A DNA stretch of 64,000 bases from contig NZ_CABPSP010000003.1 in NCBI RefSeq assembly GCF_902459765.1, positions 124,001 through 188,000 of the forward strand. The letters run 5' to 3'. Every line of letters starts with the position of its first letter. The first letter of the stretch is position 1. Of the stretch, positions 9,481-18,853 are shown piece after piece. The translations under genes and the position numbers were made by a program. The notes under the pieces are model-generated. The model was not told the DNA's origin. It searched no databases and was given only the letters and a program-made list of their open reading frames with translations. The stretch is from Pandoraea anapnoica (GTDB lineage Bacteria; Pseudomonadota; Gammaproteobacteria; Burkholderiales; Burkholderiaceae).

Positions 9481-11037
9481 TCAGCGCGAGCGGCGCGTCA
9501 TGACCAGACCGAGGCCCAGTGCGACGAGCGCGAGCACCAGCGCAGGCACATTGCCGAAACGTACGTAAGGCGTGAGGCCGGTGTAGGGCTGGACGCTGCC
9601 CGTGAGCGCGCCGACCGTCATCGCGGGCAGACGCCCCTGCACATGGCCGTGCGCATCGATGATCGCCGTCGCGCCCGTGTTCGTCGCGCGCAGCATCGGG
9701 CGTCCCGTCTCAAGCGTGCGCATGCGGGCGATCTGCAAGTGCTGATCGAGCGCGATGGTGTCCCCGAACCACGCGAGGTTGGTCGAGTTCACGAGCACCG
9801 TGGCCGGTTCAGGCATATTGCGCAGCGCCTGCGCGATTTCCTCGCCGAACAGATCCTCGTAGCAGATGTTCATCGCAATACGCTGGTCGCGCACCGGGAA
9901 GCCGCTCGGCGTGGCGCTGCCACGCAGGAAATCGCCCAGCGGGATGTGCATCATGTCGACGAACCAGCGAAAGCCCCACGGCACGAACTCGCCGAAAGGC
10001 ACGAGATGGTGTTTGTCGTAGCGGTAGAGCGTCTGGTCGCGCGGCGTGACGCCGAACAGGCTGTTGGTGAAGTCGGTCGGGCCGCGATCGGTGATCTTCG
10101 CGCCGACCGCGCCGAGCACCACGTGCGAGCCGGTGCGATCCGAGAACTCGCGGATCGACGTGGCGATGTCGGGGGGGATGCCTTGCAGCAGCACCGGAAA
10201 GCCCGTTTCGGGCGTGATGATGAGGTCTGCGGGCGCCGCTACGATCATATCGCGGTACAGCGTCATTGCGTGATCGATGCCCGCGCGCTCGAACTTCATG
10301 TCCTGCGGGATATTGCCCTGGAGCAGCCGAACGGTCAGCGGTTTGCCCGATGGTGTGGTCCATTCGTGACGCGACAGACCGACACCCACGCCCAGCAGCG
10401 CCAGTACGCCGACCACAGCGGCGAGACGACGTGCCGCACCCGTCGTCGGGACGACGGGCAGCAGGGCCCGCGCGAGCATGGCTGCTGCCAGCGCGGCGAG
10501 ACCGGTGATGCCATACACGCCGAGCAGGGGGGCGAAGCCCGCGAGCGGGCTGTCGACATGGGCGTAGCCGGGCGAGAGCCAGGGGAACCCGGTGAAGACG
10601 GTGCCGCGCAACCATTCGGCGAGCGTCCAGGCACCGGCGAACGCGAACACGCGCCACGGCCCGCTGGCAGACACGGCACGCGTGAAGAACGCGGCGAGCG
10701 CCGGATAGACCGCCAGATAGATCGAAAATAGGACGACTGCCGCACCGGCCATCACACCGGGCATGCCCCCGTAGGTGTGCATGCTGATGTAGAGCCACCA
10801 GATGCCGGAGACAAACGAGGTGAGGCCGAAACTGCCGCCTAGCCAGAGGGCGTTGCGTCGCGAGGCGCTGCGCTCGACGAGCGCGAACAGCCCCGCCATC
10901 GCGAGCAATTGCAGCCACCAGAGGTCGCGTGGCGCGAAGGCCAGCGTTTGCGCGATACCGGCCAGACCGGCGAGCGCTCGGGCACGCCAGGCCGGCCACG
11001 AGCGCCGCTCGGGCGCGTGGACTGTCATTTCCTGCAT
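9481..11037 (-). CDS. lnt: Apolipoprotein N-acyltransferase
   Basis: Lnt adds the third acyl chain to the N-terminal cysteine of lipoproteins in the inner membrane, which allows their export by Lol. The 518-residue product has several N-terminal membrane segments, then a periplasmic nitrilase-like domain. The Glu-Lys-Cys triad is visible: Glu in [12 protein letters not shown], Lys in [16 protein letters not shown] and Cys in [14 protein letters not shown] last membrane helix closes the protein. It begins 15 bases after corC, the usual neighbour, and ends the corC-lnt unit. Confidence 0.96.
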   Translation of the reverse strand: MQEMTVHAPERRSWPAWRARALAGLAGIAQTLAFAPRDLWWLQLLAMAGLFALVERSASRRNALWLGGSFGLTSFVSGIWWLYISMHTYGGMPGVMAGAAVVLFSIYLAVYPALAAFFTRAVSASGPWRVFAFAGAWTLAEWLRGTVFTGFPWLSPGYAHVDSPLAGFAPLLGVYGITGLAALAAAMLARALLPVVPTTGAARRLAAVVGVLALLGVGVGLSRHEWTTPSGKPLTVRLLQGNIPQDMKFERAGIDHAMTLYRDMIVAAPADLIITPETGFPVLLQGIPPDIATSIREFSDRTGSHVVLGAVGAKITDRGPTDFTNSLFGVTPRDQTLYRYDKHHLVPFGEFVPWGFRWFVDMMHIPLGDFLRGSATPSGFPVRDQRIAMNICYEDLFGEEIAQALRNMPEPATVLVNSTNLAWFGDTIALDQHLQIARMRTLETGRPMLRATNTGATAIIDAHGHVQGRLPAMTVGALTGSVQPYTGLTPYVRFGNVPALVLALVALGLGLVMTRRSR

Positions 11038-11052
11038 GGATCGATGAGTGAG

Positions 11053-11928
11053 TTACTCGGGCTGAACGGCGGGTGCCGGCTCCATGCGCCGCAACAGCAG
11101 CATATGGACCTGACGGCCGTCGGCGCGCAGCACTTCGAACACGAGATTGCCGATGCGCAGACGTTCGCCACGGCGCGGCACACGGCCGAACTGGTGCGTG
11201 ATCATACCGCCGATCGTGTCGTTTTCGTCATCGTGAAACTGCGTGCCGAACGCTTCGTTGAATTGCTCGATTTCCGTGAGCGCACGAATGCGATACGAGC
11301 CGTCGGGCGCGGCGATGATGTTGTCTTCTTCCTCGTCGAAGTCGTACTCGTCTTCGATGTCGCCGACGATCTGCTCGAGCACGTCTTCAATCGTGATGAG
11401 GCCGGCCACACCGCCGTATTCGTCCACGACGATGGCGATGTGATTACGATTGACGCGGAAGTCGTGCAGCAATACGTTCAGACGCTTCGACTCCGGAATG
11501 AACACGGCCGGGCGGAGCATATCGCGCACGTCGAAGTCGTGATTGGCGTAGTAACGCAGCAGATCCTTCGCGAGCAGAATGCCGATGATGTTGTCGCGAT
11601 TGCCCTCGTAGACCGGATAGCGCGAGTGCGCCTGTTCCAGCACGAACGGCATGAATTCTTCAGGGGTCTGTTCGATGTTGATGGCGTCCATCTGCGCGCG
11701 CGGCACCATGATGTCGCGGGCACATAGATCGGCCACCTGGAATACGCCCTCGATCATCGCCAGAGAATCGGCGTCCATCAGGTTGCGGGCGTGAGCGTCT
11801 TGCAGAATTTCGAGCAACTCTGCACGCGACTCCGGCTCCGGGGAAATCAGATCGGTGAGGCGTTCGAGCAGAGAGCGAGGTTTGTCGGTTTTTTTTGGAC
11901 CGGGTCGACTGGGATAAGGGTCGTTCAT
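11053..11928 (-). CDS. corC: CorC/HlyC-family CBS-domain protein (magnesium/cobalt efflux-associated)
   Basis: A soluble 291-residue protein of the CorC (YbeX) type: two CBS domains (about residues 70-185, starting near ARDIMVPRAQMDAI) followed by the CorC_HlyC domain ending with GNLVFEVLRADGRQVHMLLL. No DUF21 membrane part is present, as in E. coli CorC. In gammaproteobacteria this family is linked to magnesium and cobalt handling and to ribosome function. The ATG at 11928 matches the family N-terminus (MNDPYPSRPGPKK). It sits upstream of lnt, the conserved order. Confidence 0.92.
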   Translation of the reverse strand: MNDPYPSRPGPKKTDKPRSLLERLTDLISPEPESRAELLEILQDAHARNLMDADSLAMIEGVFQVADLCARDIMVPRAQMDAINIEQTPEEFMPFVLEQAHSRYPVYEGNRDNIIGILLAKDLLRYYANHDFDVRDMLRPAVFIPESKRLNVLLHDFRVNRNHIAIVVDEYGGVAGLITIEDVLEQIVGDIEDEYDFDEEEDNIIAAPDGSYRIRALTEIEQFNEAFGTQFHDDENDTIGGMITHQFGRVPRRGERLRIGNLVFEVLRADGRQVHMLLLRRMEPAPAVQPE

Positions 11929-12101
11929 GACGGCGCGTCCAAGTTGGGCGGACGCCGAGCTGTTACAGGAAGCTAAAGGATACACCAGATGTGCGGCATT
12001 ACCGCGTCAGGCGGGCGGCATTGCAACGCTTCGGGCGACACGCACAGCGCCGTGCATATTTCAGGACATTTCAGCGCACCGGATGCTGCATTGTGGTGCG
12101 C

Positions 12102-12797
12102 CTACTTTGCCTCGCAGCGGCGCAGCACCGCTTCGAGCGCCGGGTCGGGCATGCCCGCTTCGCGTAGCGCCTTGACCGTACGGACGACGTAGTCGTGCGT
12201 GGTGCCATAGCGTCCCTGCGCCTGATCGAACACCTGGCGGACGATGGCGTCGGGCAGACGGCCTGCGTAGCTCGCCGCTTCGCGTCGCATGACGAAAGCG
12301 AGGCCCGGCTTGGTGCGGCCGTCGGCCAGTTGGCAGTTCAGCCACATCGGACGATAGGAGCCCATTGCCATTTCCCGATACCAGAGCGTTTCGAATTCAG
12401 TGCGGACGTGTTTTGCGGCGAGGCGCATCGCCACGCCGGCGCACGAGCCGCCGCGATCGAGCGCCAGCACGAGTCCCGGCTGCTCCGGCGTGCCGCGATT
12501 GACGCGCGACCACAGGTAGAGCCCCCGGTGATAGCCGTGCACGCGGGCGCGCAGGCATTCTTCGACGGGCATGCCGGGGTTCCAGATGAGCGAGCCGTAG
12601 GCGAAGATCCAGAGGTCTTCGCGGCCATCCCAGCCGACGAGCGCGGCGTCGAGCGATTCGCTCATTTCTTCCGGGCTCAGGTGCCGGGAGACGCCGAGGT
12701 CAGGCGGGTATCGGTCGCATCCCGGCCCGCTCGACGTGCTGGCCTGGGGAGCTACAGGCGCTTCAGGGGCTGTCGGTCGGTCGGGGATGCGTTCCAT
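12102..12797 (-). CDS. Gamma-glutamylcyclotransferase (ChaC-like)
   Basis: A 231-residue ChaC-family enzyme, expected to cleave glutathione to 5-oxoproline and Cys-Gly. The signature WIFAYGSLIWNPGMPVEE forms the first strand and substrate-binding loop, and the strand RSSRDSCW-like antisense frames were ignored in favour of this frame. Further family features are VHGYHRGLYLWSRVNRGTPE and the YREMAMGSYRPMWL segment with the catalytic acidic residue. The first 45 residues are a proline/alanine-rich leader, so an internal start near MSESLDAALVGW is possible. It is inserted between ybeY and corC, which are adjacent in many relatives. Confidence 0.88.
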   Translation of the reverse strand: MERIPDRPTAPEAPVAPQASTSSGPGCDRYPPDLGVSRHLSPEEMSESLDAALVGWDGREDLWIFAYGSLIWNPGMPVEECLRARVHGYHRGLYLWSRVNRGTPEQPGLVLALDRGGSCAGVAMRLAAKHVRTEFETLWYREMAMGSYRPMWLNCQLADGRTKPGLAFVMRREAASYAGRLPDAIVRQVFDQAQGRYGTTHDYVVRTVKALREAGMPDPALEAVLRRCEAK

Positions 12798-12818
12798 ACG
12801 GTTCGGTCGGGTCTCGGT

Positions 12819-13409
12819 TCAGGGGCGGCGGGAGGTGGACGTCTTGGCCGCTTTGGCCGGTTTTGCAGGCTTTGCGACTTGACGGCTTTTCGGAGCCTTC
12901 ACCGGTTTGGCCGGTTCGGCGACCTTCGGCGACTTCTCGGATGCGTAGGGATCGGCGTAGCCTAGCCCGGCGAGAATCTCCGTCTCCAGGCCTTCCATCT
13001 CCTGCGCTTCGTCATCTTCCTCGTGATCGTAGCCCTGCGCGTGGAGCACGCCGTGCACGATCAGGTGTGCGTAATGGGCTTCGAGCGCAATGCCTTGCTC
13101 GTTCGCTTCGCGCTCGACCACCGGGCAGCACAGCACGATGTCGCCGGTCACGGGATCGCTTTCGTCCTGGGCGTAGGCGAACGTCAGCACGTTCGTCGCG
13201 TAGTCCTTGCCGCGATAGCCGCGATTGAGCGTCTGGCCTTCGTCGGCGTCGACGAAGCGCAGCGTCAGCTCGGCGTCGGCCAGCAGCGCGGCTTGCACCC
13301 AGCGACGTACTGCAGTGCGCGTGAGCAGCGCCTTGTGCAGCGCGAACGCGGGACCCGCGACGAACTGGCTCGTCAGCGTGAGCGCGTGGCGCACGGCCCG
13401 CTCGCTCAT
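12819..13409 (-). CDS. ybeY: Endoribonuclease YbeY with basic C-terminal tail
   Basis: YbeY is a single-strand endoribonuclease for 16S rRNA 3' maturation and ribosome quality control. The zinc site [18 protein letters not shown] is clear, as is the [13 protein letters not shown] segment. The domain ends near residue 150, but the product has 196 residues: the last 40 are a Lys/Pro/Ala tail with repeats such as [12 protein letters not shown]. The start ATG overlaps the phoH stop as ATGA (13406-13409), so translation is coupled to PhoH. Confidence 0.95.
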   Translation of the reverse strand: MSERAVRHALTLTSQFVAGPAFALHKALLTRTAVRRWVQAALLADAELTLRFVDADEGQTLNRGYRGKDYATNVLTFAYAQDESDPVTGDIVLCCPVVEREANEQGIALEAHYAHLIVHGVLHAQGYDHEEDDEAQEMEGLETEILAGLGYADPYASEKSPKVAEPAKPVKAPKSRQVAKPAKPAKAAKTSTSRRP

Positions 13410-14473
13410 GCCTTGCCTCCGGCGGTGCGTGGCCCACGGGAGCCGCGCTCGCGCCCTTGTTCCGACGCCGGCAGGTCCAGCCCGGCTTCCAGGTGTTGCG
13501 CATGCTCGTCGTACGCTTCGACGATGCGCGCGACCAGCGGGTGACGCACGACGTCGACGCTGGTGAAGCGAGTCATGGCGATACCGCGCACGTTCTTCAG
13601 AATCACCTGCGCTTCCATCAGACCGCTCTTCTGGCCGCGCGGCAGGTCGACCTGCGTGGTGTCGCCGGTCACGACGGCCTTGCTGCCGAAGCCGATGCGC
13701 GTGAGGAACATCTTCATCTGTTCGGGCGTGGTGTTCTGCGCCTCGTCCAGAATGATGAACGCATGGTTGAGCGTGCGGCCGCGCATGTAGGCGAGCGGCG
13801 CGATCTCGATCATCTGCTTCTCGAAGTACTTCTGCGTCTTGTCAAAGCCGAGCAGATCGTAGAGCGCGTCGTACAGCGGGCGCAGATACGGATCGACCTT
13901 CTGCGCGAGGTCGCCGGGCAGGAAACCCAGACGCTCGCCAGCTTCCACCGCAGGGCGCGTGAGCACGATGCGTTTGACGGCGTCGCGCTCCAGCGCGTCG
14001 ACGGCGCAGGCCACCGCCAGATACGTCTTGCCGGTACCGGCCGGGCCGATGCCGAACGTCACGTCGTGCGAGAGGATTTGCTTCAGATAGTCGCGCTGCG
14101 CCGACGTGCGGCCGTGCAGGTCGCTGCGACGCGTGTGCAGCACCGGCGAGCCGTCTTCCGTCTCGCCAGCGGCAAACGGATTGTCGTCGCCATGACGCAC
14201 GATGGGTGCGAGGCCCTGACGCGTTTCCACGAGACCCAACTGGATATCGTCGACGGACAGCGCTTCGGTCGCGCGGTTGTAGAAACTCTCGAGGGCTTGC
14301 GTGGCGACGGCGGCGCTCTTGCCGCGAATCGAGAAGCGATGGCCACGGCGGGTGATCGAGACGTCGAGCGCCTGCTCGATCTGACGCAGGTTCTCGTCGA
14401 GCGGGCCGCAGAGATTGGCCAGACGGCGATTGTCGTCGCGCGGGGCGGTGAATTCTTGGACGGGTGCTTTCAA
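13406..14473 (-). CDS. ybeZ: PhoH-like (YbeZ) ATPase
   Basis: A 355-residue PhoH-family P-loop ATPase, the YbeZ partner of YbeY in RNA metabolism. The Walker A motif reads [15 protein letters not shown] and Walker B is [16 protein letters not shown], followed by [18 protein letters not shown]. The N-terminal part holds the usual KH-like RNA-binding segment (residues 25-75). It lies 50 bases after miaB and overlaps ybeY, giving the conserved order miaB-ybeZ-ybeY. The databank name phoH is often used for this gene. Confidence 0.94.
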   Translation of the reverse strand: MKAPVQEFTAPRDDNRRLANLCGPLDENLRQIEQALDVSITRRGHRFSIRGKSAAVATQALESFYNRATEALSVDDIQLGLVETRQGLAPIVRHGDDNPFAAGETEDGSPVLHTRRSDLHGRTSAQRDYLKQILSHDVTFGIGPAGTGKTYLAVACAVDALERDAVKRIVLTRPAVEAGERLGFLPGDLAQKVDPYLRPLYDALYDLLGFDKTQKYFEKQMIEIAPLAYMRGRTLNHAFIILDEAQNTTPEQMKMFLTRIGFGSKAVVTGDTTQVDLPRGQKSGLMEAQVILKNVRGIAMTRFTSVDVVRHPLVARIVEAYDEHAQHLEAGLDLPASEQGRERGSRGPRTAGGKA

Positions 14474-14523
14474 GATAATCCGGTCGGTTGCCTGTTCAGG
14501 TCGTTCGATGTTCGCTGCGTCGT

Positions 14524-15867
14524 TCAGTGCGTGGTGACCAGTTCGCCGCGCAGCGAGTGCGGGTAAGCGAAGGTGATCACGACGTCGGTCATCTGCCCGA
14601 TCAGCGCGGCGCGCTGTGCCTCGGGGGCCGGGAAGTTGACCACGCGGTTGTTCTCGGTGCGGCCTTGCAGCTCGTTCGGGTCCTTGCGCGACACGCCTTC
14701 GACGAGAATACGCTGACGCGAGCCGACCATGCTCTGGCTGATGCGTGCGGCGTTCTCCTCGATCACGGCCTGCAAGTGTTGCAGACGGCGCAGCTTCACT
14801 TCGCGCGGCGTGTCGTCCTGCAAGTTCGCGGCGGGCGTGCCGGGGCGCGGGCTGTAGATGAACGAGAAGCTGGTGTCGTAGCCGATCTCGTGAATCATCG
14901 CCATGAGCTTGTCGAAATCCTCTTCCGTCTCGCCGGGGAAGCCGACGATGAAGTCCGACGACATCGACATCTCCGGGCGTACCTGACGCAGGCGACGAAT
15001 GATCGATTTGTACTCCAGCACCGTGTAGCCGCGCTTCATGGCCGACAGCACGCGGTCGGCGCCATGTTGCACCGGCAGGTGAAGGTGGCTCACGAGCTTC
15101 GGCACCTTGGCGTAGGTGTCGATCAGACGCTGCGTGAATTCCTTCGGATGGCTCGTGGTGTAACGAATACGTTCGATGCCTGGCACTTCCGCCACATATT
15201 CGATGAGCAGGGCAAAGTCGGCGATCTCGCCGTCGGCCATCAGACCGCGGTAGGCGTTCACGTTCTGGCCCAGCAGCGTGATTTCACGCACGCCTTGTTC
15301 GGCCAGTCCGGCAATTTCGGTGAGCACATCGTCGAACGGACGCGAGACTTCGTCGCCGCGCGTGTATGGCACCACGCAGTAGCTGCAATACTTCGAGCAG
15401 CCTTCCATGATCGAGACGAACGCCGTCGCGCCCTCGACTTTGGCGGGCGGCAGGTGATCGAATTTCTCGATTTCGGGGAATGAGATGTCGACTTGCGAAC
15501 GGCCGGTCGAGCGGCGCGCTTCGAGCATCTGCGGCAGGCGGTGCAGCGTTTGCGGGCCGAACACCACGTCCACGTAAGGGGCGCGTTGCACGATGGCCGC
15601 GCCTTCCTGACTGGCGACGCAACCGCCGACACCGATCACCAGATCCGGCTTGATTTCCTTGAGGGCGCGCATGCGGCCCAGATCCGAGAACACTTTTTCC
15701 TGTGCCTTTTCGCGCACGGAGCAGGTGTTGAAGAGGATGACGTCGGCGTCTTCGGGGGTGTCGGTCTTCTCGAGACCTTCGGCTGCGCCGAGCACGTCCG
15801 CCATCTTGTCGGAGTCGTACTCGTTCATCTGACAACCGAACGTCTTGATGTAAATCTTCTTTGCCAT
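14524..15867 (-). CDS. miaB: tRNA-2-methylthio-N6-dimethylallyladenosine synthase
   Basis: MiaB is a radical-SAM methylthiotransferase that adds the 2-methylthio group to i6A37 in tRNAs that read codons starting with U. The 447-residue product shows the N-terminal UPF0004 domain starting [17 protein letters not shown], the radical-SAM cluster motif [20 protein letters not shown] with three cysteines, and the C-terminal TRAM domain. It is first in the miaB-ybeZ-ybeY run. A 220-base leader upstream contains a candidate promoter and a terminator-like hairpin. Confidence 0.97.
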   Translation of the reverse strand: MAKKIYIKTFGCQMNEYDSDKMADVLGAAEGLEKTDTPEDADVILFNTCSVREKAQEKVFSDLGRMRALKEIKPDLVIGVGGCVASQEGAAIVQRAPYVDVVFGPQTLHRLPQMLEARRSTGRSQVDISFPEIEKFDHLPPAKVEGATAFVSIMEGCSKYCSYCVVPYTRGDEVSRPFDDVLTEIAGLAEQGVREITLLGQNVNAYRGLMADGEIADFALLIEYVAEVPGIERIRYTTSHPKEFTQRLIDTYAKVPKLVSHLHLPVQHGADRVLSAMKRGYTVLEYKSIIRRLRQVRPEMSMSSDFIVGFPGETEEDFDKLMAMIHEIGYDTSFSFIYSPRPGTPAANLQDDTPREVKLRRLQHLQAVIEENAARISQSMVGSRQRILVEGVSRKDPNELQGRTENNRVVNFPAPEAQRAALIGQMTDVVITFAYPHSLRGELVTTH

Positions 15868-15980
15868 TGAGTGTGCGCCGTTCGCAGTGATTAACCTGGG
15901 GGCGTCCGTATTTGTCCGTTGCCGGATGTTTCAGGGGTTCAAAAGGTCAGTCTTCGGTCGTGCGAGAAATGTGACGACCT

Positions 15981-16005
15981 AAACGCAAAAGCCGGCATGG
16001 CCGGC
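15981..16005 (-). terminator. Terminator-like hairpin upstream of miaB (znu-side terminator or miaB attenuator)
   Basis: The stem GCCGGC (15991-15996) with GCCGGC (16000-16005) is followed on the minus strand by TTTTGCGTTT. It stands 85 bases after the metal-importer operon ends and 115 bases before miaB starts, so it could end the importer transcript. It also lies downstream of a candidate miaB promoter, so read-through control is possible. Confidence 0.6.
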
Positions 16006-16037
16006 CTGTCCGGACCTCCGTAGCGGGGCCGGTGTGT

Positions 16038-16063
16038 GGTGCACGCATTATACCGCGTGCACC
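16038..16063 (-). promoter_or_regulatory. Candidate miaB promoter embedded in a perfect 9-bp dyad
   Basis: Arms GGTGCACGC (16038-16046) and GCGTGCACC (16055-16063) are perfect inverted repeats. The 8-base centre together with one arm base reads GGTATAAT on the minus strand, a consensus -10 facing miaB. No good -35 is visible. The overlap of dyad and -10 suggests either a regulated promoter or part of the importer terminator. Confidence 0.4.
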
Positions 16064-16089
16064 GAGGGGGGCGTGGGAGCGCCGGGGGA

Positions 16090-17043
16090 TTACCGGTTGT
16101 CCTTCATCGCGGCGGCGAGCGCCCGGATGTTGTACTGGAACAACTGAAGGTAGGTCGTCGCTTCCGGGTTTTTCGACAGGGCGTCGGAGTACAGCTTGCC
16201 GTCGACGGTCACCTTCGCGTCGTGCGCAATGCGTTGCACCAGACGCGGATTGGAGATGTTTTCCATGAAGACGGCCTTGATGCCCGTGCGGCGGATCACG
16301 CGGATCAGGTTGGCGACGTCTTTGGCGCTGGCTTCGCTTTCCGTCGACACGCCTTCCGGCGCGAGGAACTTGATGCCGAAACGCAGGCCGAGATAGCCGA
16401 AGGCGTCGTGCGAGGTCAGCACCACGCGGCGCGACTGCGGAATCGGGGCCAGTTGCTTGTTGGCCCAGACGATGAGGTCGTCGAGCGCGCCGCGATAGTT
16501 TTTGGCGCGATCCGCATAGTAGCTCGCGCCGGCCGGGTCGGCCTTCGAGAGGGCGGCGGCAATGTTGTCCACCATCGTCTTCACGCGCTCGGGATCCTGA
16601 AACATGTGCGGATCGGTCACCGTCTTGCCGTCGTCGACCATCGTGCGGGCCTTGAGTCCCTTCGTGACCGTAACCAGTTCGCCGGGGTAGTGGCTCGACT
16701 TCATCAGGCGGGGCAGCCAGCCTTCGAAGCCCAGACCGTTCACGAAGAACAGCTTGGTGCCCGAGAGTTTGGCGACGTCCGCCGGGGTCGGCTCATAGGT
16801 GTGCGTATCCTGATCGGGACCGACGAGCGTGGTGACGTCGACGCGGTCGCCGCCGACGGCCTTCACGATGTCGGACAGAATGCTGAAGCTGGCACTGACG
16901 GGCAGGCGCGTGTCCTGCGCGCGCGCCGGGCTGGCGAAGGCGAGGACAAGCGCAAAAATCGCAGCGAAAACTGCAAAGGGCCCCGCGCCGAGCCACGATT
17001 TGCCGCGCGACGCTTTGCTGCCCCCAAGACCCAATCCGAACAT
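16090..17043 (-). CDS. Zinc/manganese-type ABC transporter substrate-binding protein
   Basis: A 317-residue periplasmic metal-binding protein of the cluster A-I (ZnuA/PsaA) family. The N-terminal hydrophobic signal ends near FASPARAQD. Likely metal ligands are the His in DQDTHTYEPTPAD, the His in DPHMFQDP, the His in LTSHDAFGYL and a late Asp/Glu around YSDALS. The His-rich loop typical of many ZnuA proteins is missing, so zinc and manganese cannot be separated from sequence. It is the last gene of a minus-strand importer operon; an AGAGAGG sequence precedes its ATG. Confidence 0.9.
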   Translation of the reverse strand: MFGLGLGGSKASRGKSWLGAGPFAVFAAIFALVLAFASPARAQDTRLPVSASFSILSDIVKAVGGDRVDVTTLVGPDQDTHTYEPTPADVAKLSGTKLFFVNGLGFEGWLPRLMKSSHYPGELVTVTKGLKARTMVDDGKTVTDPHMFQDPERVKTMVDNIAAALSKADPAGASYYADRAKNYRGALDDLIVWANKQLAPIPQSRRVVLTSHDAFGYLGLRFGIKFLAPEGVSTESEASAKDVANLIRVIRRTGIKAVFMENISNPRLVQRIAHDAKVTVDGKLYSDALSKNPEATTYLQLFQYNIRALAAAMKDNR

Positions 17044-17054
17044 GTTTTCCTCTC

Positions 17055-17912
17055 TTAAAGCGCAGACGCCTTGGCCGTGCCGGCACCGCCAGGCGAAACC
17101 AGCAGCGCGCCCAGATAGGCGACGCCTGCCGTCAGAACGATGGCCGGCCCCGAGGGGCAAGCCAGATAGTACGAAATCAGCAACCCGATAACGCTCGACG
17201 CGCTGGCCACGAGCCATGCGGTGAGCAGCATGCCGGGCAGCGTGCGGGAGACGAGCCGGGCGGTGGCCGCCGGCAGCATCATCAGCCCCACGGCCATGAG
17301 CGTGCCCATCGCCTGGAAACCGGACACCAGGTTCATGACCGTCAGCACGGTAAAGCCCAGGTGGTAGCGCATCACGCTCTTGCCCTGGCCGAGAAAGGTC
17401 GGATCCGCGCTGTCGAGCACCAGACCGCGATAGTGCCAGCCAAACCACAACAGCGTGACGGTCGTGATGGCCGCCACGAGTATCAGCGACGGGTCGTCCA
17501 CCGCCAGTACAGAGCCGAACAGCAGGTTCATCAGATCGACACTGTTGCCCCACTTCGACACGATGACCACACCGCCCGCGAGCGCCAGCAAATAGAAGCC
17601 CGCGAACGATGCGCCCTCGTCGAGCCGTGTACGGCGGCTCGACAGACCGGCGAGCAGCGCCACGAGCAGGCCCGCGATCATGCCACCGCCCGCCATCCAC
17701 GGCAGCGACAGCCCACCGATCAGATAGCCGACCGCCGCACCCGGTAGCACCGCGTGCGACAGCGAGTCGCCCATCAGGCTCATGCGGCGCAGCAGCAAAA
17801 ATACACCTACGGGCGTGCAACCCAGCGATAGGGCCAGACTGCCGACCAGCGCGTGGCGCATGAAGTCGAATTCCGCGAACGGGCCAATGACGAGATCGAG
17901 CAGCGCGCTCAT
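17055..17912 (-). CDS. Zinc/manganese-type ABC transporter permease
   Basis: A 285-residue inner-membrane permease of the ABC-3 family with about eight hydrophobic helices. The characteristic segment LLLRRMSLMGDSLSHAVLPG lies near residue 45 and the core GTLMAVGLMMLPAATARL near residue 195. The start ATG at 17912 overlaps the ATPase gene stop as ATGA (17909-17912), so the pair is coupled. It is followed after 11 bases by the binding protein gene. Confidence 0.92.
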   Translation of the reverse strand: MSALLDLVIGPFAEFDFMRHALVGSLALSLGCTPVGVFLLLRRMSLMGDSLSHAVLPGAAVGYLIGGLSLPWMAGGGMIAGLLVALLAGLSSRRTRLDEGASFAGFYLLALAGGVVIVSKWGNSVDLMNLLFGSVLAVDDPSLILVAAITTVTLLWFGWHYRGLVLDSADPTFLGQGKSVMRYHLGFTVLTVMNLVSGFQAMGTLMAVGLMMLPAATARLVSRTLPGMLLTAWLVASASSVIGLLISYYLACPSGPAIVLTAGVAYLGALLVSPGGAGTAKASAL

Positions 17913-18688
17913 CGACGGCCTCCGCGGACGGTGACCGGCGCAGCGGTGATCGACGGCGGCGTCGCGGCAAACGCGGTGTATCCGCCCGCGGCCGACAGGC
18001 CCGGATGGGCGCCACCGCCCACACCGTCCGCCGACGGGAACCCGCCCTGAAGGCAGGACGCTGGCGTGCCCGACGTCACCAGACGTCCGGCCATCACGGC
18101 CACGTGTGCAAAGCGTTGGAGCACCAGCGGCAAATCGTGGAGCACGGTCACCACGGTGCGTCCCTCGTTGCGCCATTGATCCAGCAACGCCAGCAACAGT
18201 TCCGCCGAGGGCACGTCGATGCCGGTGAGTGGTTCGTCCAGCAAAACGATCGGTGCGTCTTCGACGATCAGGCGCGCGAAGCGGGCGCGCTGCCATTGCC
18301 CGCCGGACAAGGCTTCCAGCGCCTGTGTCCGCTTGTCGGCAAGGCCCACACGGGTGAGGGCGTCGAGAGCACGGTCGAACTCGTCGCGGCCGAGGCGACG
18401 GGCATCGCCCGTGCGACGCCACGTGCCGGTCAGCACGTATTCTTCAACGCACATCGGAAAACGATGGTCGGTCTCGGGGCGTTGCGACAGATAGGCCACC
18501 GGGCCGTCGCTGACGATTTTGCCCGTCGTAGCCTTTTGCAAGCCGGCGAGCGCGCGCAGCAGGGTGGTTTTACCGCCGCCATTGGGGCCGACGACTGCGG
18601 ACAGCACGCCGGGCGCGAACGTGGCGCTCACGTCTTCCAGCGCGACGTTCGGTCCGAACCGGACCGAGAGATTCTGGCAGCCGATCAC
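17909..18688 (-). CDS. Zinc/manganese-type ABC transporter ATP-binding protein
   Basis: A 259-residue ABC ATPase: Walker A VVGPNGGGKTTLLRAL, signature ALSGGQWQRARFARL, Walker B APIVLLDEPLTGIDVP, and the switch His in VTVLHDLPLVLQ. It powers the permease just downstream. The start is taken as GTG at 18688 because it gives the family N-terminus (VIGCQNLSVRFG) and forms a GTGA overlap with the preceding 40-codon ORF; an ATG far upstream would swallow that ORF. The C-terminal 40 residues are Gly/Ala-rich and poorly conserved. Confidence 0.9.
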   Translation of the reverse strand: MIGCQNLSVRFGPNVALEDVSATFAPGVLSAVVGPNGGGKTTLLRALAGLQKATTGKIVSDGPVAYLSQRPETDHRFPMCVEEYVLTGTWRRTGDARRLGRDEFDRALDALTRVGLADKRTQALEALSGGQWQRARFARLIVEDAPIVLLDEPLTGIDVPSAELLLALLDQWRNEGRTVVTVLHDLPLVLQRFAHVAVMAGRLVTSGTPASCLQGGFPSADGVGGGAHPGLSAAGGYTAFAATPPSITAAPVTVRGGRR

Positions 18689-18807
18689 GGGGCGACCCCT
18701 TTCAGCGCCCAGTAAACGAGCACCCAAAGCGGGGCGAGCACCAGCAGCGTGAGCGCGGTGCGTTCCCAGCCTGCGAGACGGTAGAGCCAAACGGAGAAGC
18801 GAATCAT
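18685..18807 (-). CDS. Small single-span membrane protein (40 residues) at the head of the metal-importer operon
   Basis: ATG at 18807 opens a 40-codon frame ending in TGA that overlaps the GTG of the ATPase gene as GTGA (18685-18688). The peptide begins MIRFSVWLYRLAGWERTA and continues with one strongly hydrophobic span (LTLLVLAPLWVLVYWAL), a plausible inner-membrane helix with positive residues before it. The tight overlap and the position just behind a dyad-rich promoter argue that it is real and coupled to the ATPase. I do not recognise a family; an accessory subunit of the importer is a guess. Confidence 0.6.
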   Translation of the reverse strand: MIRFSVWLYRLAGWERTALTLLVLAPLWVLVYWALKGVAP

Positions 18808-18829
18808 GGACAGATGGGGCGACGCCCGC

Positions 18830-18848
18830 ACACAGTTTGCAACTGTGT
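18830..18848. promoter_or_regulatory. Perfect 8-bp dyad upstream of the metal-importer operon
   Basis: ACACAGTT (18830-18837) and AACTGTGT (18841-18848) are perfect inverted repeats around TGC. It lies 23-41 bases before the small ORF, in the likely 5' untranslated region or core promoter, beside a second dyad. Confidence 0.5.
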
Positions 18849-18853
18849 AATAA

